Shown here piece by piece: positions 39,833 to 45,633 of a DNA stretch of 45,633 nucleotides (its first letter is position 1; the number at the start of each line of letters is the position of its first letter). Under the pieces are notes generated by a model that had not been told where the DNA came from, ran no database searches, and worked only from the letters and a program-made list of their open reading frames with translations. Origin of the DNA: Bacteroidaceae bacterium (lineage in GTDB: Bacteria; Bacteroidota; Bacteroidia; Bacteroidales; Bacteroidaceae); NCBI GenBank assembly GCA_017650045.1, contig JAGCFP010000015.1:1-45633 (forward strand). The letters are read 5' to 3'. The position numbers and the translations under genes are program-made.

Positions 39833-40600
39833 TTACTCCACAGTAACCTTCTGAATTTTCCCTGCTTTCTTCAGCTTCTCAAATTCTTTCTTTGCCTTTT
39901 TCAACTGGGCATTAAAATCGTCGTTGGCATGAAGACGAGCCACCACAGCAGCAGAAACCAATCGACCAGCATCCACATCGCTTTGGAAATGGAAACCGCT
40001 GATAACACGACTCTGTCCCATTTCATACCCACGAATCAGAATGGCATCTTGATTCTCAACATTGATTTCAGCAAGCACCAACGCAGTTGCCCATCCAATG
40101 GCTGTGTGACCAGAAGGATAAGAGCCATTGGTGCTGAGTCCACTCTGAGCCCCAGGCACAGAAGTGTCTTCACTGTAGAACATATAAGGACGTGGACGCA
40201 TGTAATAATTCTTTGCCTCACGCGTAGAAAGATCACCAGCATCCTCCCTCATTGTGGATATAAGCTTGTAAATCTCAGGAGTATTTTCCTTACTTATCTC
40301 ACAACCAAATGCAGAAGAGAAACTATCAGCACCTGGTGAAGCATCCCTTATCGCCTGCTCACCTCTTGCTGAAGAACGCATCATCTTACCTTTCTTATAT
40401 TGGGCATCATCCCAAAGGAACTGAATACTGGTAACTTCGGGTGGTGGTGGCAGCAACTTTAAGCTGCTTGCCACATCCTCATAGTTCAAGTAATACCTGT
40501 CAGGATTGGTACGATGGTCGCGCTCATTAGGCACCTGTGCATAAAGGCTATAGGTAGCTGCGACAAATAACGTGCATATAGATAGAATAACTCTTTTCAT
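39833..40600 (-). CDS. Class A non-specific acid phosphatase (PAP2 superfamily)
   Basis: 255-aa exported phosphatase of the PhoN/class A acid phosphatase group. The signal peptide ends near SLYAQV. The three PAP2 motifs are intact: KNYYMRPRP, GSYPSGHTAIG (the class A signature) and SRVISGFHFQSDVDAG. It would release phosphate from organic phosphomonoesters in the periplasm. The C-terminal region is lysine-rich and helical (NAQLKKAKKEFEKLKKAGKI). It stands alone; no Pho-type regulator is adjacent. Confidence 0.95.
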   Translation of the reverse strand: MKRVILSICTLFVAATYSLYAQVPNERDHRTNPDRYYLNYEDVASSLKLLPPPPEVTSIQFLWDDAQYKKGKMMRSSARGEQAIRDASPGADSFSSAFGCEISKENTPEIYKLISTMREDAGDLSTREAKNYYMRPRPYMFYSEDTSVPGAQSGLSTNGSYPSGHTAIGWATALVLAEINVENQDAILIRGYEMGQSRVISGFHFQSDVDAGRLVSAAVVARLHANDDFNAQLKKAKKEFEKLKKAGKIQKVTVE

Positions 40601-40750
40601 ACTATTGTTCTGATTATAAGGTTAGTAATTCACATTCTGCATCAAAATGATATACAAATATCTATAAATAATTTAATACTCGCAATACTTGTTACCTAAA
40701 AATATCAAGCTGTAGGCTTATAATATAATTCTATCTTACGAGGAAATCTA

Positions 40751-40834
40751 TGTTCAAAGGTTGTGAACTTACATTCAAAGCCTTTGAACGTACATTCAAA
40801 GGTTGTGAACGTACATCCAAAGGCTTTGAATATA
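40751..40834 (+). repeat. Four tandem 21-bp repeats upstream of mnmG
   Basis: Units start at 40751, 40772, 40793 and 40814. Each has TTCAAAG or TCCAAAG followed by a TTGTGAA or CTTTGAA half, then usually CGTA or ATA. The second unit contains a perfect inverted pair TTCAAAG-C-CTTTGAA. The exact 21-bp phase places each site on the same face of the helix. Confidence 0.9.
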
Positions 40835-41082
40835 AAAATACTCGTAGGAAAAGGATTTATTAGTAACGTAGTACGTATTACATCCTACTATGATTTTACC
40901 ATATAATATCGTGAAAAAAGAAAGAGGTAAACTTAGAACTAAGGGAAGCAGTGTGGCAGTTAATCCACATCTGCTCCCCTTTCACAGAAAACTATCAAAA
41001 TACCTAATTATTTCCTTTAATCAAATCATACCATTATTTCTGAGGATAAAAGTACATGAAACTCCTTCCTCCAGCAATTATT

Positions 41083-41112
41083 TTCAGCGAACACACCGTT
41101 TTCTTCAGCGAA
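41083..41112 (+). repeat. TTCAGCGAA direct repeat at 21-bp spacing
   Basis: TTCAGCGAA at 41083-41091 and 41104-41112 are exactly 21 bp apart, immediately upstream of the mnmG -7 box. Confidence 0.6.
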
Positions 41113-41126
41113 TCGGAAAAATGTTG

Positions 41127-41134
41127 TATCTTTA
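41127..41134 (+). promoter_or_regulatory. -7 box of mnmG
   Basis: TATCTTTA differs from TAnnTTTG at the last base, 19 bases before the mnmG start. The -33 region has no clear TTTG; the TTCAGCGAA pair lies there. Confidence 0.4.
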
Positions 41135-41153
41135 CAGCGTAAAGCTGATTTAA

Positions 41154-43028
41154 ATGGAATTTACCTTTGATGTCATAGTGATAGGAGGCGGCCATGCAGG
41201 ATGTGAGGCTGCTCATGCTGCTGCGCGACTTGGTTCCAAGACGTGCCTTATCACTATGGATATGAACAAAATAGCTCAGATGAGTTGCAATCCTGCCGTT
41301 GGTGGTATTGCTAAAGGACAGATTGTGCGCGAGATTGATGCAATGGGAGGAGCTATGGGTATCGTAACAGACAAGACTGCCATACAATTCCGCATCCTCA
41401 ATCGCTCCAAAGGTCCTGCCATGTGGAGTCCTCGTGCACAGTGTGATCGCAATAAATTCATTTGGACATGGCGTGAAATACTGGAAAATACACCTAATCT
41501 CAGCATTTGGCAAGACACGGTGGAAGAGATTATCGTGAAAAACGGTGAGATACAAGGATTAAAGACCATTTGGGGAGTAACCATGTGGGCCAAATGTGTG
41601 ATACTGACTGCAGGTACTTTCCTCAATGGATTGATGCACATAGGTCGAAAAATGGTAGCTGGCGGACGCATTGCGGAACCAGCATCTTACAAGCTCACTG
41701 AATCTATCGCTTCATATGGCATCTCCTTTGCTCGCATGAAAACAGGTACACCTGTACGTATCGACGGACGAAGTGTTCACTATGAGGATTTAGAGATTCA
41801 AGATGGTGAAGATGATTTCCACAAGTTCTCCTTCCTCGACACTCCACCAAAACATCTGAAGCAACTCCCTTGTTGGACATGCTACACCAACGATGCAGTG
41901 CACGAAGTGCTGCGTAGAGGACTACCAGATTCACCACTTTATAACGGACAAATTCATAGCATCGGACCACGTTATTGTCCGAGCATTGAAACCAAGATTG
42001 TCACTTTTCCAGATCGCGATCATCATCAGCTATTTCTGGAACCCGAAGGAGAAACCACACGTGAGCTTTACCTGAATGGCTTTTCCTCCTCACTTCCTAT
42101 GGAGACTCAGATAGAGGCACTGAAGCAAATCCCAGCTTTCAGAGATTTGGTGGTTTATCGTCCTGGATACGCCATTGAGTACGACTTCTTCGATCCTACA
42201 CAATTGATGCACTCATTAGAGTCTAAGGTCATCAAACACCTGTTCTTTGCAGGACAAGTGAATGGAACAACTGGCTATGAAGAAGCTGCAGGACAAGGAT
42301 TGATGGCTGGCATCAACGCCCATCGTTGCTGTCACGGAAGTGAATCCTTAGTTCTTGCAAGGGATGAGGCATACATTGGCGTATTGATTGACGATCTGGT
42401 GACTAAAGGAGTAGATGAACCTTACCGCATGTTCACATCCAGAGCAGAATATCGCATCCTCCTGCGAATGGATGATGCAGACATGCGTCTCACAGAGAAA
42501 TCTTGGGAACTTGGATTGGTCGATACCCATCGACATGAATTATTGATTAGAAAGAAAGAAGCCATTCATCGTATCTTGGACTTTGCTTCCAATTATTCCA
42601 TTCATCCAAACGATATCAATGGTTTGTTGGAAACATGGGGAACTACCCCACTCCGTCATGGATGTAAACTCAAAGATCTCATCATACGTCCGCAAATCAC
42701 CCTTAAGCAAACTGCAGAAGTGATTCCTGAATTCCAGAAACTTCTTGATTCTATTACAGAACGTAAAGAAGAGATTATTGAAGCTGCAGAAATACAGATA
42801 AAGTATGAAGGATATATTGGAAGAGAGCGACTGATGGCCAACAAGCTGACACGATTAGATTCCATAAAAATCAAAGGAAAATTCGATTACAACAATATAC
42901 AGTCCTTATCTACTGAAGCACGTCAGAAACTTACAAAGATTGATCCCGAAAACATCGGACAAGCAAGTAGGATTCCAGGCGTTTCACCAAGCGATATCAA
43001 CGTATTGCTGGTATTGTCAGGCAGATAG
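41154..43028 (+). CDS. mnmG: tRNA uridine-34 5-carboxymethylaminomethyl modification enzyme MnmG
   Basis: 624-aa FAD enzyme that with MnmE modifies U34 of tRNAs. The N-terminal dinucleotide motif is VIGGGHAGCEAAHAAARLG. GidA signatures are MSCNPAVGGIAKGQIVREIDA (key part NPAVGGIAKG), GPRYCPSIETKIVTF and GQVNGTTGYEEAAGQG. The C-terminal helical tRNA-binding part ends in RIPGVSPSDINVLLVLS. Full length for the family. It is 39 bp before apt, with a parS-like site in between. Confidence 0.97.
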   Translation: MEFTFDVIVIGGGHAGCEAAHAAARLGSKTCLITMDMNKIAQMSCNPAVGGIAKGQIVREIDAMGGAMGIVTDKTAIQFRILNRSKGPAMWSPRAQCDRNKFIWTWREILENTPNLSIWQDTVEEIIVKNGEIQGLKTIWGVTMWAKCVILTAGTFLNGLMHIGRKMVAGGRIAEPASYKLTESIASYGISFARMKTGTPVRIDGRSVHYEDLEIQDGEDDFHKFSFLDTPPKHLKQLPCWTCYTNDAVHEVLRRGLPDSPLYNGQIHSIGPRYCPSIETKIVTFPDRDHHQLFLEPEGETTRELYLNGFSSSLPMETQIEALKQIPAFRDLVVYRPGYAIEYDFFDPTQLMHSLESKVIKHLFFAGQVNGTTGYEEAAGQGLMAGINAHRCCHGSESLVLARDEAYIGVLIDDLVTKGVDEPYRMFTSRAEYRILLRMDDADMRLTEKSWELGLVDTHRHELLIRKKEAIHRILDFASNYSIHPNDINGLLETWGTTPLRHGCKLKDLIIRPQITLKQTAEVIPEFQKLLDSITERKEEIIEAAEIQIKYEGYIGRERLMANKLTRLDSIKIKGKFDYNNIQSLSTEARQKLTKIDPENIGQASRIPGVSPSDINVLLVLSGR

Positions 43029-43036
43029 CAACAAAT

Positions 43037-43052
43037 TGTTTCACGTGGAACA
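43037..43052. promoter_or_regulatory. parS-like ParB-binding site
   Basis: TGTTTCACGTGGAACA fits the ParB centromere consensus TGTTnCACGTGnAACA at all fixed positions and differs from the Bacillus parS by one base. It lies between mnmG and apt. In many bacteria parS sites cluster near oriC. Confidence 0.7.
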
Positions 43053-43067
43053 TTAATAATAACAACT

Positions 43068-43592
43068 ATGACTAAAGAGGATTTAATCAAGAATTTAAGA
43101 ACGGTTCCCGACTTCCCAATCAAAGGAATCTTATTCTATGACGTTACGACCTTATTCAAGCAACCAACAGTGCTAAAGGGGCTGGCAGATAACATGTATG
43201 ACCTATATAAAGACAAGGGCATCACAAAGGTAGTTGGCATAGAATCACGCGGATTCATCATGGCGCCAATTCTGGCAACTAAATTGAATGCAGGATTTGT
43301 TCCTATCCGAAAACCAGGAAAGTTGCCCGCTGAAACCATCGAAGCCAGCTACGAAAAGGAATATGGGAAAGACACCATACAGATGCATAAGGATGCCATC
43401 ACTGAAGAAGATGTGGTACTTATCCACGATGACCTACTGGCTACAGGAGGTACAATGAAAGCTGCCTGCGAATTGGTAAAGCAATTGCATCCACGTAAAG
43501 TATATGTCAACTTCATCATCGAACTGAAAGACTTAAAGGGTCGCGAGATCTTCGATGACGATATAGAAATAGATACCATCCTTTCTTTATAA
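43068..43592 (+). CDS. apt: Adenine phosphoribosyltransferase
   Basis: 174-aa enzyme of purine salvage that makes AMP from adenine and PRPP. The PRPP-binding motif is VVLIHDDLLATGGTMKAA. The N-terminal part (LRTVPDFPIKGILFYDVTTLF) and VVGIESRGFIMAPILA are characteristic. Full length. It ends 5 bp before uvrC, suggesting co-transcription. Confidence 0.97.
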   Translation: MTKEDLIKNLRTVPDFPIKGILFYDVTTLFKQPTVLKGLADNMYDLYKDKGITKVVGIESRGFIMAPILATKLNAGFVPIRKPGKLPAETIEASYEKEYGKDTIQMHKDAITEEDVVLIHDDLLATGGTMKAACELVKQLHPRKVYVNFIIELKDLKGREIFDDDIEIDTILSL

Positions 43593-43597
43593 ACACT

Positions 43598-45445
43598 ATG
43601 GAAAAGCGAGCTGGCGAAGAGCGATTAAACTATCTCAAGACCATTGTTGACCGTCTTCCAGAAGAGCCTGGAAGCTATCAATATTGGGATGAGACAGGGA
43701 CTATCATCTACGTCGGTAAGGCGAAGAACTTGAAAAAAAGAGTAGCATCCTACTTCAATAAGAACCAAGAATCTATCAAGACAAGGATGCTTGTCAGCAA
43801 GATTCAAGACATCAGCTATACCACTGTACGTACAGAAGAAGATGCGTTAAATCTGGAAAATAAGCTTATTAAGAAATACAAGCCACGCTACAATGTGATG
43901 CTGAAGGATGACAAGACCTACCCTTCCATTGCCATTCCAGAAACCCCTTTCCCAAGAGTCTATAAAACCCGACAAACAGACAAGAAGCATGTAACATATT
44001 ACGGACCCTACACCTTTGTTGGCGCACTAAACAATGTGATGGGACTGATTAAACACCTCTACCCTCTTCGTACTTGCAATCTGAATCTGACGAAAGAAAA
44101 CATCGAAGCAGGCAAGTTCAAGGTTTGTTTGGAATACCACATGGGTAATTGTAAAGGACCATGCATAGGAAAACAGAGTGAAGAGGAGTACATGAAGAAC
44201 GTTGAGGAAGTGCGTGAAATATTAAAAGGTAATACGCGCAAGTTAGAAAAATATTTTTTGCTAACTATGAAAAAATTGGCAGAAGAACTTCGTTTCGAAG
44301 AAGCGGAGATTCTAAAGCAACGACTTCTTACGCTTCAGAACTTCAATGCCAAATCGGAAGTGGTGAATTATCGCATGGATAACATTGATGTATTCTCTAT
44401 CGAAGAAGATGAGGAACACAAATCTGCCTTTATCAATTTCATGCATGTGAAAAATGGATGCATAAATCAATCGTTTACATTCGAATATAAAAGACGATTA
44501 GACGAAACCTCTGAAGAATTACTGACATTAGGTATTTCTGAAATGCGCGAACGCTTTGGAAGTAAAGCCAAAGAAATCATCGTACCGTTCCACGTGGAAA
44601 TGGAAATGAATAACGCCACTTTCACTGTCCCTGTAAGAGGAGACAAGAAGAAATTGCTGGATTTATCCATCCTCAATGTCAAAGAATACAAGAAAGACAG
44701 GATACAACAAGAGGAAAAGCTGAATCCTGAACAACGGGCAGTGAGATTGCTTAAGGAATTACAGGATTTACTGCATTTGGAAAAACTGCCTATCCGAATA
44801 GAATGCTTCGACAATTCCAATATACAAGGCGCCAATCCCGTTGCTGGATGCGTGGTTTTCATTAAAGGAAAACCTTCTAAAAACGATTATCGGAAATACA
44901 ATATAAAAACGGTGATAGGTCCCGATGACTACGCATCTATGCGTGAAGTAGTATATCGGAAATATGCCAGAGCCATTGAAGAGGAAACACCCCTACCCGA
45001 TCTTATCATCACAGATGGCGGAAAAGGACAAATGGGAATTGTCAAAGAGGTGTTGGATGAATTGAAGTTGGATATTCCCATCGCAGGATTGGCAAAAGAC
45101 GACAAGCATCGTACCAACGAATTACTTTTTGGCTTCCCTCCTCAAACCATAGGCATGAAACAAGACTCTGCCCTTTTCCATCTGCTCACACGCATTCAGG
45201 ATGAAGTCCATCGTTTTGCCATCACCTTCCATCGAGAAAAGCGCAGTAAGCATCAGATAAGTTCAGAATTGGATAACATCAAGGGAATCGGGAGCAAAAC
45301 CAAAGAAACCCTACTCAAGCATTTCAAAAGTGTGAAGCGTATCAAAGAAGCAGATAAGGAAAGTATTGCAGAAATCGTTGGTAATGCAAAAGCAGGGATT
45401 ATTAAAGCATATTTTGATAACAATATAGTAAGCAAACTATCATGA
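43598..45445 (+). CDS. uvrC: Excinuclease ABC subunit C
   Basis: 615-aa nuclease of nucleotide excision repair that makes both incisions with UvrB. Order: a GIY-YIG domain at the N-terminus (GSYQYWDETGTIIYVGKAKNLKKRVASYF, key part YVGKAKNLKKRV), a UVR motif (KLAEELRFEEAEILKQRL), an RNase H-like nuclease domain (IECFDNSNIQGANPVAGCVVF, IITDGGKGQMG) and C-terminal helix-hairpin-helix repeats (IKGIGSKTKETLLKHFKSV). Full length. Its stop overlaps the dtd start by 4 bp. A degenerate parS-like sequence lies inside it at 44586-44601. Confidence 0.97.
   Translation: MEKRAGEERLNYLKTIVDRLPEEPGSYQYWDETGTIIYVGKAKNLKKRVASYFNKNQESIKTRMLVSKIQDISYTTVRTEEDALNLENKLIKKYKPRYNVMLKDDKTYPSIAIPETPFPRVYKTRQTDKKHVTYYGPYTFVGALNNVMGLIKHLYPLRTCNLNLTKENIEAGKFKVCLEYHMGNCKGPCIGKQSEEEYMKNVEEVREILKGNTRKLEKYFLLTMKKLAEELRFEEAEILKQRLLTLQNFNAKSEVVNYRMDNIDVFSIEEDEEHKSAFINFMHVKNGCINQSFTFEYKRRLDETSEELLTLGISEMRERFGSKAKEIIVPFHVEMEMNNATFTVPVRGDKKKLLDLSILNVKEYKKDRIQQEEKLNPEQRAVRLLKELQDLLHLEKLPIRIECFDNSNIQGANPVAGCVVFIKGKPSKNDYRKYNIKTVIGPDDYASMREVVYRKYARAIEEETPLPDLIITDGGKGQMGIVKEVLDELKLDIPIAGLAKDDKHRTNELLFGFPPQTIGMKQDSALFHLLTRIQDEVHRFAITFHREKRSKHQISSELDNIKGIGSKTKETLLKHFKSVKRIKEADKESIAEIVGNAKAGIIKAYFDNNIVSKLS
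44586..44601. promoter_or_regulatory. Second, weaker parS-like sequence inside uvrC
   Basis: CGTTCCACGTGGAAAT keeps GTT-n-CACGTG-n-AA of the parS pattern but deviates at three outer bases. It encodes VPFHVEM of UvrC, so it may be a chance match, but it is only about 1.55 kb from the better site. Confidence 0.3.
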
Positions 45446-45633
45446 GAACAGTGATACAAAGAACCCAAAGGGCATCTGTCACCATAGATGGGGTCTGTAA
45501 ATCAGAAATAGGTAATGGACTATTGGTGCTCATTGGTGTAGAAGAACAAGATAACGAAGAAGATATCGCATGGCTTACCAAAAAAATCGTAAATTTGCGT
45601 ATCTTTGACGATGAGAATGGAGTGATGAATAAA
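45442..45633 (+). CDS. dtd: D-aminoacyl-tRNA deacylase, 3'-truncated by window edge
   Basis: The first 64 codons of Dtd, which removes D-amino acids from mischarged tRNAs. The start MRTVIQRTQRASVTIDG and the segments GLLVLIGVEEQD and KIVNLRIFDDENGVMNK are diagnostic. ATG 45442 overlaps the uvrC stop (ATGA), so the genes are translationally coupled. The reading frame is open at the window's right edge. Confidence 0.95.
   Translation, partial: MRTVIQRTQRASVTIDGVCKSEIGNGLLVLIGVEEQDNEEDIAWLTKKIVNLRIFDDENGVMNK

Larger units (their letters stand above)
40601..41153. other. 553-bp divergent intergenic region
   Basis: It lies between the acid phosphatase and mnmG. It contains the four-unit 21-bp array (40751-40834), a two-copy 21-bp-spaced motif (41083-41112) and the mnmG -7 box (41127-41134). 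The stretch 40850-41080 is AT-rich; a short ORF there (40890-41153) lacks signs of being a gene. No RNA gene was recognised. Confidence 0.6.

Noticed and set aside
40751-40834. CRISPR array
   Set aside because: The units are contiguous 21-bp tandem repeats with no spacers, and no cas genes are present; the same holds for the arrays at 3310 and 18902.
40890-41153. Short ORF (87 codons) before mnmG
   Set aside because: It has no recognisable motif, runs through the promoter region of mnmG and ends right at its start; most likely chance.

Overview
The window looks like chromosomal DNA of a Bacteroidota bacterium of the order Bacteroidales, probably Prevotellaceae or Bacteroidaceae. The promoters match the Bacteroidales form (TTTG, about 20 bp, TAnnTTTG) and genes mostly lack strong Shine-Dalgarno sequences. 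The gene content fits too: type V fimbrillins with DUF3575 and DUF5119-like partners, GH97 and GH2 glycosidases, a HU-related DNA-binding protein and the ruvB-flippase pair. I see no rRNA, tRNA, CRISPR array or recognisable IS transposase. Both edges cut genes: a ZIP transporter on the left and dtd on the right.

Layout. 1-2050: the 3' part of a ZIP metal transporter, then an AAA-type ATPase cassette bracketed by an exact 42-bp direct repeat that recreates the transporter's 3' end. 2059-3162: an ECF sigma factor followed by a small membrane protein, on the minus strand. 3473-4108: a HU-like protein behind a 21-bp-period repeat array. 4142-7951: a secreted GH2-GH97 glycosidase pair (minus). 8182-10080: a DEAD-box RNA helicase. 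10136-16323: a minus-strand run of ruvB, a flippase, a DUF389 protein and a SpoIIE-type phosphatase with its own sensor and kinase-like ATPase domain. 16549-21903: cysK and small accessory genes (GNATs, an SDR, a TfoX-N protein, an internally deleted S41 peptidase and others).

22010-28360 is the most unusual part. Six tightly packed plus-strand genes encode a voltage-gated-type K+ channel, a CHASE2 membrane protein, a secreted Sel1-repeat caspase-like protease with an intact His/Cys pair, a DUF4384-like protein and two unrecognised exported proteins. One promoter carrying a perfect 16-bp palindrome precedes them and a hairpin terminator follows. I infer a membrane sensing/execution module. 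28431-34920 (minus) is a type V pilus locus: a DUF3575 protein, a DUF5119/FimB-like lipoprotein, four tandem fimbrillin lipoproteins, and a final PEGA-like/TPR/putative beta-barrel protein.

35200-40600 holds a GNAT, a possible secreted papain-fold peptidase, an SpmA-SpmB fusion, ybeY, a lipoprotein, an exported EEP-family enzyme and a class A acid phosphatase. 41154-45633 is a housekeeping run: mnmG, apt, uvrC, dtd. A parS-like site lies between mnmG and apt and a weaker one lies inside uvrC, suggesting that this end is near the replication origin.

Recurrent 21- or 22-bp-period (two helical turns) tandem arrays occur in several intergenic regions. All functional calls are from motif reading by eye, without database searches.
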